Of a DNA stretch of 64,000 bases, positions 53,553 to 64,000 are shown one piece after another (position 1 is the first letter of the stretch; each line of letters starts with the position of its first letter). The translations under genes and the position numbers were made by a program. Below the pieces are notes generated by a model. The model was not told the DNA's origin. It made no database searches and saw only the letters and a list, made by a program, of their open reading frames with translations. Source of the stretch: Leguminivora glycinivorella. Its lineage: Eukaryota; Arthropoda; Insecta; Lepidoptera; Tortricidae. The stretch is taken from NCBI RefSeq assembly GCF_023078275.1, contig NC_062996.1, positions 10,292,001-10,356,000 on the forward strand, in the 5' to 3' direction.

Positions 53553-54146
53553 TTAAATTACAGGAAAAATGGAAAAATTCACACCTCCGGCAGGACTCGA
53601 ACCTGCGACCCTGGCCTTTCCGGGGCCATCACGCTTCCAACTGCGCCATGGAGGCCTGCTGGATGTGTGCGAATTTATCCATGCCTTCCCTCAATTCTCA
53701 ACCGCCTTAGGGTGGCGTTATAGCAAACATCTACCCGTAAGAATAACCACCCCCGTAACCCCAAACCCGTAAGGCCAAAGGTCGCAGGTTCGAGTCCTGC
53801 CGGAGGTGTGAATTTTTCAATTTTTCCTGTAATTTAAAAATATGTAATATCGCTCGCAGGCGCTTCTGCAAGTTAAAAACCAAATTTAGTATGGGTTAGC
53901 ACATTGTTACTGGCGAATTCTCAGTGTAAATTGAGACTCCAGTGCCTGTTAAGATCTATTCTTACGGGTGGATGTTTGCTATAACGCCACCCTAAGGCGG
54001 TTGAGAATTCAGGGAAGGCATGGATAAATTCGCACACATCCAGCAGGCCTCCGTGGCGCAGTTGGGAGCGCGATGGCCCCGGCAAGGCCAGAGGTCGCAG
54101 GTTCGAGTCCTGCCGGAGGTGTGAATTTTTCCTGTAATTTAAAAAT
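53553..54146. repeat. Inverted pair of tRNA-like SINE copies
   Basis: tRNA-like sequences lie at 53583-53655 (minus) and 54047-54120 (plus), inside inverted arms of about 190 bp that include TGGATAAATTCGCACACATC. A third half-copy is at 53772-53815. Both fold with B box GGTTCGAGTCC, but the anticodon positions read GGA and GGC, not normal eukaryotic tRNA species, so they are SINE heads. Confidence 0.75.
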
Positions 54147-54360
54147 ATTTTCAATAGATTATAATTTGACTTGTGTTAATTAGAATAAACAAAATACCAT
54201 TTAAATAATTATGTTTAATAATAACTATGTATACATTCATCACTTATTAAATAAATTTCTATACAAAAGGCAACATCAAAATACATATAAAAAATTAAAC
54301 AAAAATATTGCATAAAAAATGTAATTTACCTGTTACTTTTTGATTAAATAAATAAAAAAA

Positions 54361-54940
54361 TCGTCACTACTTTAAAAAAAACTTGTATCTTCGTCTGTCA
54401 ATGAAATAGTTATTTGTTATACAAGGGGGCAAAGTTGTATTTTAACGCCGAGTGTGGAATTGAAAAACGAGCAAGTGAAAGGATTCTATAGTTGAACCAC
54501 GAGCGAAGCGAGTGGTTCGAGAATAGAATCTTGAACTTGCGAGTTTTTTAACACACGAGAAGTAAAATACATTTGCACCCGAGTGTAACACAAAACTTTT
54601 CCCCTCACTATAGCGAGGAAACTACAACGCAAAAAATGCGTTTATCACTGCTTCCAGTAGTTCTACAGGTGGTAAATCATCTTTATTACTAGATTCACCT
54701 ACTTTTATCAATTTTAAAGCAGTTAATTTGACTTTGCTCAAGGTCAAATTACTTTACCCTCTAGTGGATAAAATGCGTTTTTACCCGCTGGTATTAAAGG
54801 ACAAAACACGTGTTTCCGAGCTAGTGAGGGGAAAAGAAAATTGTAGTAAGTATGTACGGAATGCATATAGACTTACTGCGTTTTAATTTTGAGGAATAGC
54901 GTGAGATACGAGATTTTTTTAAAGTAGTGACGAAATATCG
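54361..54940. mobile_element. CGTCACTAC MITE split by a 420-bp repeat
   Basis: MITE ends at 54361 and about 54930. The middle CTGTCAATGAAA ... GAAAATTGTAGTAAG is interrupted by 54412-54834, copy B of the repeat at 38373-38790. Confidence 0.85.
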
Positions 54941-55194
54941 TTTATCACGCGACCATGCTTGCCTGCCTGGGCGCGAGTTTATTAAGTCACCTGCAGGATA
55001 AATATGTCTATGTATACAGTCAGCGTCCATAGGCTACGATGACTGCTATCTGTTAGGCGGGCCGTATTCTCGTTTGCCACCATGTGGTTTTATCTCTGAT
55101 GTGATAAAAGATATCTCTGATGATACAAAAGATGTATCTGATGTAAGAAAATTATTTTTTAATCGCTAAAACACAATTGGCGTGCCATTCCTTG

Positions 55195-55455
55195 ATAATT
55201 TTCTCATCATCCTCCTTGCGTTATCCCGGCATTTGCCACGGCTCATGGGAGCCTGGGGTCCGCTTTGACAAATAATCCCAAGATTTGGCGTAGGCACTAG
55301 TTTTACGAAAGCGACTGCCATCTGACCTTCCAACCCGAAGGGTAAACTAGACCTTATTGGAATTAGTCCGGTTTCCTCACGATGTTTTCCTTCACCGAAA
55401 AGCGACTGGCAAATATCAAATGACATTTCGCACATAAGTTCAGAAATACTCATTG
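55195..55455 (-). mobile_element. Head-less copy of the 22187 SINE
   Basis: Reversed: ACCAATGAGTATTTCTGAAC, CATCGTGAGGAAACCGGACT, GCCGGGATAACGCAAGGAGG and a GATGATGA tail. The tRNA-derived head is absent. Confidence 0.85.
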
Positions 55456-55672
55456 GTACATGGTATACATTTAAAAAAATCGTACATTTCATGTGTGGAC
55501 GAAACTTTCAGTATGACTAACATATTTACCCCCTAAAATATGCAAGTGACTAAACACCGTTTATAGTAAAGATTATTTGTGACATAATACAATCAAAATA
55601 GTGAACTCCTCGTAAAGGTCTACCCAAACCTATCGACGTGAAATCTGTTCTCGAAGACCAATTCTATTCATA

Positions 55673-56455
55673 TACAGGGTGTATTTTGACAGCGGGTCAG
55701 TAAGGGCAGCTATGAGATCCCGTAGTCCTACGTGAAAATGGTCTAAGGAGACCATCCATCGATTTCAAATTGATGACAAATGCCACTTACAGATTTTGGA
55801 AAAAACATACAGGGTGCGAGAAAAAGGGCATTTTTGACAAACTTTTTTTTGACGCCAATCGATCCCATTCTTATCAAAGATCAAAAGCTTGTATGGGACC
55901 AAAAAAAATTTCCGTTTACAATTAGTATGAAAATGTTTTTTTCCGCATGGTGTGTTTTTGATGGTAATCGATTCCATTCCTATTCTGCACTAAAAACCCA
56001 CAAATCAATAGCTACATTTTACTATGGGGAAAATGTCGAAAAAGTTTTCTTCAATTTGTGGCTCTTTAGTATGTACATTACCGCAAGTTGAGCTCAAAGA
56101 AACTATTGATACTGAATAGGAATGGAATCGATTGGCATCATAAAAACACCATGTGGAAAATAATTTTTTTTCATACAAATTGTATGGGAAAAGTTTTCGC
56201 GATTTGTGACTTTTCTAGCAGGAATTTTTTTTTGGTCCCATACAAGCTTTTGATCCTTGATAGGAATGGGATCGATTGGCGTCAAAAAAAAAGTTTGTCA
56301 AAAATGCCCTTTTTCTCGCACCCTGTATGTTTTTTCTAAAATCTGTAAATGGCATTTTTCATCAATTTGAAATCGATGGATGGTCTCCTTAAATAGACCA
56401 TTTTCACGTAGGACTACGGGATCTCATAGCTGCCCATGACCCGCTATCAAAATAC
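55673..56455. mobile_element. 780-bp foldback element
   Basis: The two halves are inverted copies: GTATTTTGACAGCGGGTCA, GAGATCCCGTAGTCCTACGT, GACGCCAATCGATCCCATTC and GGAATCGATTGGCATCA match across the middle near 56050. The arms are about 370 bp with small mismatches. ORFs on both strands are mirror images of each other. Confidence 0.85.
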
Positions 56456-56625
56456 ATACAACACATACAATCACGCCTGTTTCCCATATAGGGGTAGGCA
56501 GAGCACATGAAACTGCTAAAGTTACAGTGCCACTCTTGGCAAATAAGGGGTTGAAAGAAAACGAAACTGTGACATTGCAGTGACAGGTTGCCAGCCTCTC
56601 GCCTACGCCACAATTTAACCCGTCA
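56455..56625. repeat. Interspersed repeat (GGGGTAGGCAGAGCACATGA)
   Basis: Near-identical to 44160-44320; abuts the foldback element. Confidence 0.7.
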
Positions 56626-56954
56626 CTTGTATACACCCTGTATATTATATGTAAATGAAAAAAAAATCACTTCGTCGTCTCTTAACGAATGCGTACACAC
56701 AATATAACGAGCGGTTTTCGATTCTGCGTCGATAGGTTTGAGGAGACCCTAAAGCAAATATTTAAGGCTCAAATTGCAACATCAACCCCCTAATTTTAAC
56801 AGATCTTATTTTTTACTTATAATTTAATATTCTTCATACATAATTATATAAATAACGTTTAAATACAACCCATCTGTTACGTCTAGTAAACTTGGTTCTT
56901 ATTTTTATTACTACCTACCTATTTACAGAAAATATACAAGGTTTACAATTTTAG

Positions 56955-57520
56955 AACAAATTTGGGTGAGACTAGAACTCACGGCCTCAGGATCGATACT
57001 CCAGCGCCCTGCCAACTGAGCCACCAAGACTTCAACCAAGCCAGCGAAATTTTCCACCGCTTAGATCAATGGGACCCATAGCGACATCTACCGTCATCCT
57101 CCTTGCGTTATTCCCGCATTTGGCATGGCTCATGCCTGGGCTTCGCTTTGACAACTAATCCCAAGATTTGTCGTAAGCACCAGTTTTTACGAAAGCGACA
57201 TCTACCGTAACAATTCAATGTTCACGAAACTACACGGCAACAGCGGTTAAGTTTTGTTGGTTCAGTGAGGAGGCACACTCAAAGGTTATACAGATGGCGC
57301 CACCCTATTAGTCCATTGCACAGATAAAGAATTTCATACGTGAGAGCGAGAAGATGATATTTGTTTTCTCTCTCTCACATATGAATAACAGTGACATGCC
57401 TAGACACTTGCACAGGCGCCGCCTGGTGGGATAAATTGTCAGTGTGCCTCCTCGTTGACAGAGCGCTGGAGTATCGATCCAGTGGCCGTGAGTTCAAGTC
57501 TTACCCAGACAACCAGACAT
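56955..57520. repeat. Two inverted tRNA-like SINE heads around a MITE
   Basis: B boxes GAGTTCTAGTCTC (reversed, near 56970) and GAGTTCAAGTCTT (near 57491) share GCGCTGGAGTATCGATCC. Between them, GAGGAGGCACACT (57268) and AGTGTGCCTCCTC (57447) bound a MITE of about 190 bp. Confidence 0.6.
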
Positions 57521-57659
57521 TCTTCACTTTTAAAATGATTCTAGTAGCGAGATTTTAACAAGTTTTACCTCAAGACTTTTAACCCTTAAATGCATGACCT
57601 TGACAAAGATTTATTCAAATTTGAATTTTGACATGCTGTCAATAGAGTCAAAAATGTAT

Positions 57660-58312
57660 GATGCATATACACCGTGTTTTTTTTGTTTTCCGTTAAATTC
57701 GACACGTAGCTAGGTTCATTATCAGGAACCACCCTGTATATCACTTATAGTTAAATTCGCGTATACATAATAAATGAATTAATCAGTGTGAGAGACCCTT
57801 AAGGATAACATTCAAGTTAGTGTCAAGTGATTGACGGCACATGTCAAAACAAATAACATTAGGAAGTGGTAAAGGCTGTCACACACGTGTTCAGCTATTA
57901 TTTTTAATTTTTTAATTTTGACGACCGGTCTGGCGCAGTCAGTAGTGACCCTGCCTGCTGCGCCGCGGTCCCGGGTTCGAATCCCGGTAAGGGCATTTAT
58001 TTGTGTGATGAGCACAGATATTTGTTCCTGAGTCATGGATGTTTTCTATGTATATAAGTATTTATATATTATATATATCGTTGTCTGAGTACCCACAACA
58101 CAAGCCTTCTTGAGCTTACCGTGGGGCTCAGTCAATCTGTGTAAGAATGTCCTATAATATTTATTTATTTATTTTATTTTTATTTAATAACTCGATAACC
58201 GTAACAGTTAAGACGCTAGTTTTTTAGAGAAATTAATTGTATTTGATCAAAAAAACCTTCCCTTATAGTTAACGGAATTCAATAAAAACACAGTGTACTA
58301 TCTCTATGCATT
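57660..58312 (+). repeat. Interspersed repeat split by a SINE
   Basis: It matches 62880-63246 (TTTTCCGTTAAATTC start, TTAACGGAATTCAATAAAAA end) but contains the SINE at 57921-58190. Confidence 0.75.
57921..58190 (+). mobile_element. tRNA-derived SINE
   Basis: ACGACCGGTCTGGCGCAGTC head with A box, B box GGTTCGAATCCC, body with CATGGATGTTTTCTATG, (TTTA)n tail. Confidence 0.85.
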
Positions 58313-58318
58313 AAAGGG

Positions 58319-59490
58319 TTAAATAGAATGCAAAGGCTGCACTGGAACCTTCTCGTCTAAATCCACCTTTCTCTCGTGCACTTTCAAATGCCCCTTCAGC
58401 GTACATTTCTGCGTAAAGGCTCTTCCACACACCGGACAAATAAACCTCTTATCATTCGTATGTATCCTCATATGCTCGCGAAGTGTTTTCTTCCTCTGAT
58501 AAGACTTCTGACAGATATGACAAACATGGATTCTTTCACCGTCATGCTTAATCATATGCATCTTCAAAGCGTTCTTAGTATAAAAAGCTAAGTCGCACTT
58601 ATCACACTTATGGTTCCGTTCGTTCAAATGATCTCTCCGGACATGACTCGATAAGTGCCCCGGTGTGATATAACTCTGCGGACAGGCTTTGCATTTGTAT
58701 CGCTTTAGCTCTTCGTTGTGAATTTCAGCGAGATGTTTCTGTCGAGCGTAGAACGATGTTAATGATATATTGCAGCGCTTACAAGCGTACCGCACTCCTG
58801 CTTTATGTTCTTTCGATACATGATTCTCTCTCTTAGTAACTCTATCGAAGACTGCATCACAGTATTTACAAGGGAACTCACCGACTTCATGAGTTCTCAT
58901 ATGTCCTCTTAATCTAGCCTTCGAAGCGAACGCTTTACCACAATTCTCACAGATATAATTCGGGTAGTGTATGTTCATGTGAGTGTTTAAACTTACAAAA
59001 TTAAGGAAAGTCTTTTTACAAACCGGGCAGTCTAGTTGATCTTTCTCTAGTTTAAAAGGTAAATTACTCCATTTACCATTTGTAAATTTAAGCCGAGTAC
59101 AATTCTCAACATGAGCGTTCAATTCTTCGAAATTACTTAAGTCTGTGGTACATATTTTGCATCGTAAGTGCGTCCCACTTTTATAGAACCTCTGTGATTT
59201 TGAAAACATCATTTTCTTGAACGCTATATGTATATTCTTCTTATTATGTTGCGTTATATGTTTTTTCAAGTCTTCCAGTTTGGGTAAAGTTTCTGGGCAT
59301 ATGGCACAAGCGAAGAGCCTGTTCTGACGTATCTTGAACGGGAAGAGTCCTTGTGCGAGCATAGTTTCGGTATCAGCGATATCTTTGTAGTCTTTAGATT
59401 TCTTTATGGATATGGTGATGAATTTTTTTCGGGTTTTACGTGGTTTGAAGACTTCTGTGGTGGGCTCCTTTTTGACGATGACTGATAATG
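58319..59490 (-). CDS. Zinc-finger exon (ten fingers)
   Basis: Acceptor ATTCCAG at 59491-59497; the exon opens 'LSVIVKKEPTTEVFKPRKTR' upstream of the Met at 59362, which is therefore not the start. Fingers include FACAICPETL, LDCPVCKKTF, YICENCGKAF, YACKRCNISL, HKCDKCDLAF, HVCHICQKSY and FICPVCGRAF. Confidence 0.9.
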
Positions 59491-61920
59491 CTGGAATGAC
59501 ATTAAATTCTTTGAGTACACGACCTCACACACTCTAATATTGTTATATTATTATATCCTACACCGGGGAAAACGACACAACGTAGCCACGCTGTTTCGTC
59601 ATCGCCCAAATCAATTGTTTAGTTATAATACTTTTATTCTTTGTAATATTTTTTTATGTTCTTATTTACTGTATTTTTTTTAATGATTTAATTTCATGCA
59701 TTGGATTTATCTGTAATGTCATTGAAATATGTTTTCAAATAAATAGGTTATATATTGACTATTTAATATATGTGAGCGTTCCACAGCTATATGGAACCAA
59801 ATATAATAAAATTGTGTCGCTTAATAAACTTCGAATCTGGGAACTCCATTCTGCTTTGAGGTTGATTAGCAAAGAGCGGCGCGCCTAGTTGACGTCACAG
59901 GTGACCAGAGAGCTGGCCAATATTTTGCTCAACGCATAAGCATTGCCATTCAACGAGGTAATGCGGCCAGCCTTCTGGGCACACTGTTAATTAATGTAAG
60001 TTAATTTAATTTATTTTATTTATTCTTATTTCTAAGTTTATTTCTAGTTGTTTTATTGTTTGTTTTTCAATAAAGAATAATTTAAGGTTGATTATGTATA
60101 AAAAAAACTGTTAAATTATCTGAAAGATAATCAACCTTATTGGCAATGCGGCTTATATTTTGAGAATGCACACAACCTGCCGATCGAGTATAAATAATAC
60201 AAGTCGGAGTTTTCAAAAATAAACCCACATTACCTTTGTCATCATCATCAGTATCATCAGGGTCACCATCAAAGTCCGCGGGGCTGCCGGCCTCGCCAGC
60301 ATCATCGTTGAAGTCTACGCTCTCCCTCTTCACATCTGTAAATAAATAAATAAATAAATATTGGGGACACCTTACACAGATCAACGCATAAGTGGCTCCC
60401 CTGATGTTGCTTATGTCCATGGGCGGCGATGACTGCTTACCATCAGGCGGCTCGTCTGCTCGTTTGCTGCCTATTTCATAAAAAAAAAAAAAAAAAACTT
60501 AGCCACAAACTAAGCAAAGCCTTGTACTATGGGTGCTAAGCGACGATATACATACTTAAATAGGTAAATACATACTTATATACATAGAAAACATCCATGA
60601 CTCAGGAACAAAAATCTGTGCTCATCACACAAATAAATGCCCTTACCGGGATTCGAACCCAGGACCGCGGCTTAGCAGGCAGGGTCACTACCGACTGAGC
60701 CAGACCGGTCGTCTGCATGCAAATGCACATAGTTACATCATAGATTACTTACTTATAAATTTAATTTCTATCAAATATATACTACTAGCTTTTGCCCGCG
60801 GCTTCGCTCGCGTTAGAAAGAGACAAAAAGTAGCCTATGTCACTCTCCATCCCGTCAACTATCTCCACTTAAAAAACAATTCGTCGCCTCGTTTTGCCGT
60901 GAAAGACGGACAAACAACCAGACACACCCACTTTCCCATTTATAATATAAGTATGGATACACAAATATACACCGTGTTTCCGGTATCACTCAAAACCTCA
61001 GACACCCCAACTGATTTTTATTTTTTTAAACGTATCTACAATGTTCATTTTTTAATCTGATGATTATTATTTTTTTAAATTGAATTTTTAATTTTTTGTG
61101 CAGCTCTACTCGGCTTTTAACTCTACACTCAATAAAATAATTGCTAGCTACCATCATAAACCTTCAAACTGTTTAATTGTGTATGTTACTGCAACGACAT
61201 AAGGTTTACATAGACAGCTATATCACTGTAAAGCACTTTAACCTGTGTCACAGTAAACTTCAAATTGGACAGGTGACGCAGTAAGCAAATTTAAACCTAA
61301 CATTCAAAATGACAAGGTTGTAATTAGGTACGAGTTCAATTTGTTATGACTTATGATAAACTTTAAAATTAAACTGACGCACAACGTCTATCTCGTAGCG
61401 GAAAAAATAATCGTCCAAGTAACCAGCCAGTATTAATACCCTTAAATACTGAAAAAGGTATACAACCTCTAACAATATGATATGCACAATGTTGTATTAC
61501 GAATTTGTAGAATGGGCACGTAAACAATAACTAATAATACAAATTAAAACAAAAAATATTACCCCCATCAAGATATAGCTCAATCGATTCTACTCTCGAT
61601 TCTGAACAAACAGTTTTCAGGTTTTTAGTGTTAAGTGAAACACGGTGTATATGTATAATATGGACTAAACGCCGTGAGGCATTCTCTACCATTGGAATAA
61701 ACAGAAACATTCCTTTGGTGCAGGATTTTAGCGATAAAAATTTTAGGTCACTAGCGCTTATTCTTGCTAATCCTGAACACTTACTGAACATCTTAGCGGA
61801 CTCCTCGAGGCTGTGTAGGGAGTGCAGCGCCTGGTCCTTGAACGCCATGCTGTCTAGTAGCCGAGTGGCGCACGGGTCGCACACCAGTTGCTTTGTGTCT
61901 CCCAGCTCCATGAGGCTTAT
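58319..61920 (-). CDS. ZAD-C2H2 zinc-finger protein gene, 5' part missing
   Basis: Three exons join in frame: 61785-61920, 60234-60335 and 58319-59490, ending at TAA 58319-58321. The first encodes the second half of a ZAD domain (C-x2-C in 'VCDPCATRLLDSMAFKDQAL'). The second is an acidic linker ('DFDGDPDDTDDDDK'). The last has 389 aa with ten zinc fingers, nine C2H2 and one ending H-x-x-x-C, the later ones linked closely, and a short tail. ZAD proteins dimerise through the N-terminal zinc domain and bind DNA as nuclear regulators; this large insect-expanded family prevents naming an orthologue. The first ZAD half (with its own C-x2-C) was not found between 61921 and 64000, so the gene probably starts outside the window. 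Confidence 0.88.
60234..60335 (-). CDS. Acidic linker exon of the ZAD gene
   Basis: VKRESVDFNDDAGEAGSPAD then 'FDGDPDDTDDDDK'. The acceptor tract is TTTATTTATTTACAG and the donor is AAAG|GTAATG; phase 1 on both sides fits the neighbours. Confidence 0.85.
60345..60715 (-). mobile_element. tRNA-derived SINE with internal insertion
   Basis: SINE as at 6731 on the minus strand. Its 3' part is interrupted at about 60385-60500 by a short poly(A)-ended piece (CATGGGCGGCGATGACTGCT ... A18), whose A-run suggests a retroposed insert. It lies 10 bp from the linker exon acceptor and supplies the TTTA tract in front of it. Confidence 0.65.
60785..60940 (-). repeat. Interspersed repeat (GCGAGCGAAGCCGCGGGC end)
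   Basis: Reversed copy of the family at 43925 and 52360, starting TAGCTTTTGCCCGCGGCTTC on the plus strand. Confidence 0.7.
61785..61920 (-). CDS. ZAD domain exon (second half)
   Basis: ISLMELGDTKQLVCDPCATR then 'LHSLEESAKMF', donor TTCA|GTAAGT, acceptor TTTGCAG. It fits the helix after the second C-x2-C of ZAD domains. Confidence 0.85.
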
Positions 61921-61934
61921 CTGCAAATTGAATT

Positions 61935-62110
61935 AGATAGATAGAATACTCTTTATTGGCACACCTCAGCAAACGAAACAGTGGAGACAAACCAAATGAT
62001 CATAAATAGAGGCAGACAACAAGCGGTCTTATCGTTAAAGAACGATCTCTACCAGACAACCTTTGGGTAGTGGAAATAAAAAAACATAATCAAAAAGAGT
62101 AGGTGTAAGT
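61935..62110 (-). repeat. LINE 3' end with (ATCT)n tail
   Basis: Reversed: CTACCCAAAGGTTGTCTGGT, GTGCCAATAAAGAGTATTCT then ATCTATCTA. Same 3' end as 25130-25400; inserted 15 bp upstream of the ZAD exon acceptor. Confidence 0.75.
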
Positions 62111-62880
62111 AAAAACAGTAGGTAGGGGTAGGTTCGCGGCCTAATCAGGGGTGGCGCGTGTTCTCACGGAACGCACGTTCGCACTTTCTATTGTTACTTT
62201 ACGTTGCGAGTTTTTTTTAAGGTTCATATGCGATGTCCACGTGTGGAATGGCTAATAATGCTTAGTTAAATAGACATCATGAATAAAATAGGACAATCTT
62301 ACACATATCTTATTGATTAAATCCCACGGAAAAGTTCAATAAGACTTGTGATACTGAAGGCTTAAACAAAGATATATAAATACAGATATATACCTAGAAA
62401 GTAGTCAAGACTTGAATAAATAGTATAACATTTTATCTGAGAATTAATTCGTTTTAATCCATAGGCAACCCTATCATCCGACGCTGCGCACGTGCGGCTC
62501 GTTTCTTTGTTAGAATTTTGTAGGCATTTAAAAAGGCGGCATTTCGTGAACATCAAAGCAGTGGGCCTTCTGTACTTGTACTATTATATATTCTGTGATA
62601 AAATTCAAATGCTTGACCAGTAAAGATGTATGTACTTGATGAGCTACGCACAAAGCCCCAGCTGTCAACAATATGCCTAAACCATATTCTTAGTTATTTC
62701 AGTCACATCTCGGGCTGCCAGATAGCCTGGAGAGATTAATTATGAACCCATGCAATTAAAACTGTACGAGGACATGCACTTGGTGACAAACAGATGTCTA
62801 TGGAGGGACCTAGTCTTCAAATGACATGATGTCATCATGTCACAATCCACAGCATTGAGGGAACAACTGAAAAATAAAAT
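62111..62880. other. No gene seen
   Basis: A 70-bp stretch at 62530-62602 (GTACTTGTACTATTATATAT) recurs at 63482-63553. Otherwise unassigned; a short Cys-containing ORF at 62362-62556 does not fit a ZAD. Confidence 0.4.
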
Positions 62881-63246
62881 TTATACACCATGTTTTTCTT
62901 GTTTTCCGTTAAATTCAACATGTTGTTAAGTTCATTATCAGGAACCACCCTGTATATCACTCTTAGTTAAATTCGAAAAAAAAAATTTTTCGTCGTTTTC
63001 ATACATAATAAATGAATTAGTTAGTGTGAGAGACCCTTAAGAATAATATTCAAGTTAGTGTCAAGTGATTGACATCACATATAACATTGGGAAGTGGTAA
63101 AGGCTGTCACAGACATGTTCAGTAATTTTTTTATTTTTTTAATAACTCATTAACCGTAAGAGTTAAGACACTAGTTTCTTAGAGAAATTAAATATATTTG
63201 ATCTAAAGAACCATCACCTAAAGTTAACGGAATTCAATAAAAACAG
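62880..63246 (+). repeat. Interspersed repeat, uninterrupted copy
   Basis: Ends TTTTCCGTTAAATTC and TTAACGGAATTCAATAAAAA are partly inverted. Counterpart of 57660-58312 without the SINE. Confidence 0.75.
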
Positions 63247-64000
63247 GTTGAAGTATACACATTGAGTGCTAGAATAGTTAAAGCAGTATCAGTAAACCAT
63301 GAAGAACCTCATAAAGGCAGGGGGGGCTCACTCCGCGATTCTATCGCTGCGCTACAAGTACATATCAGCGGCCGCGAGTCCGCGGCCCATTCATTGGCGA
63401 CGACCTTCGCGCGGCACAATAAAATTCAATGTAGGCTGCTCGCGTACGGTCCGTTTGTTAATGTAGGTAAGAATTTAGAATGGCGGCATTTTGTGAATAT
63501 CAAAGGAGTGAGCCTTCTGTACTTGTACTATTATATATTCTGTGATAAAGGTTGAAACATGTCAAGGATTTATTTAGCTTAGTAATATGTGAGTCGTTCA
63601 AAGAATGTTTAAAATGTTAGTTTCACCAAAGATGTATAATTAACTTTGTCTGCTTCTTTACATGTTGCAAAGAGACCATAGCACTGATGACAGTTCTGAT
63701 TCTGACAAAGGAGCAAATACTGATGTCTCACCACTCTGCCATAAAATAACATTTTGTAACTCCTCCAAGTGTCAATTATGAAAATTTTGTTAAACAGACA
63801 CAAGGACAAAGCAAGCTTTTCATGAATGCAGGGAAATATACCCAGTTGAAAGTCCAAACGAACATAATAAATATTTATACCAAAGCATAAACATCCAATA
63901 GGAAATGAAACCCTGAGCTATAAACGGAATGTTTATATTTATTCTCCGGTTAAGACGATAAAAAGCAAGAAATAAAGCATATAAACGAAATATTAAACGA
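63247..64000. other. No gene seen
   Basis: Contains the second copy of the GTACTTGTACTATTATATAT stretch. Short ORFs only. Confidence 0.4.

Noticed and set aside
54047..54120. tRNA gene
   Set aside because: Anticodon position GGC (Ala-like) is not used in eukaryotic nuclear genomes, and the sequence is one of several copies in a SINE-like repeat.
55780..56339. Mirror ORFs of about 60-100 codons
   Set aside because: They arise from the inverted arms of the foldback element and match only each other.
58376..58591. Plus-strand ORF over the zinc-finger exon
   Set aside because: Antisense shadow of C2H2 repeats.
62362..62556. Candidate first ZAD exon
   Set aside because: It has Cys residues but not the spacing of a ZAD N-terminus, and part of it is a repeat also found at 63482-63553.

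Overview
The window looks like a chromosomal segment of a moth or butterfly (Lepidoptera). It is AT-rich, with short exons, GT-AG introns, head-to-head genes for the two secreted ferritin subunits, a ZAD-type zinc-finger gene, and a dense load of nested DNA transposons, tRNA-derived SINEs and 5'-truncated non-LTR elements. No bacterial features are present.

Layout. (1) Positions 1-7.8 kb, minus strand: a multi-exon THAP plus P-element-like transposase gene, running off the left edge and broken by one in-frame stop; its introns are full of repeats. (2) 9.5-21.6 kb: a nested transposon stack. A common interspersed repeat (9533-10064, resuming at 21587) is split by an 11.5-kb PIF/Harbinger-like element with TAA duplications. 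That element holds smaller TEs and a repeat split by a 5.0-kb hAT-like element, which in turn holds a 5'-truncated LINE open for 875 codons and a small hAT MITE. (3) 22-51 kb: the ferritin locus. Fer2LCH (light chain homologue, minus strand, 5 exons) and Fer1HCH (heavy chain, plus strand, 5 exons) diverge from a roughly 0.7-0.8-kb shared promoter. Each has a textbook iron-responsive element in its 5' UTR. Intron 1 of Fer1HCH is 15 kb and is largely a TE dump (Harbinger-like, piggyBac-like and hAT elements, all with target-site duplications). (4) 51-58 kb: repeats only, including a 780-bp foldback element and inverted tRNA-like SINE copies. (5) 58.3-61.9 kb, minus strand: the 3' exons of a ZAD-C2H2 zinc-finger gene, whose first exon(s) were not found. 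(6) 62-64 kb: repeats and unassigned sequence.

How the genes work together: heavy chain (ferroxidase) and light chain (mineral nucleation) are secreted subunits of one 24-mer. The paired IREs would let IRP1 repress translation of both when iron is low, and the shared promoter would keep their transcription matched.

The most unusual signal is that both ferritin genes carry partial copies of their own exon ends in the following intron. Two of these (LCH exon 4, HCH exon 2) retain the donor site and differ from the parent exon only at synonymous positions. Three more decayed copies of the HCH exon 3 tail sit in HCH intron 3. Use of the copied donors would read straight into a stop codon.
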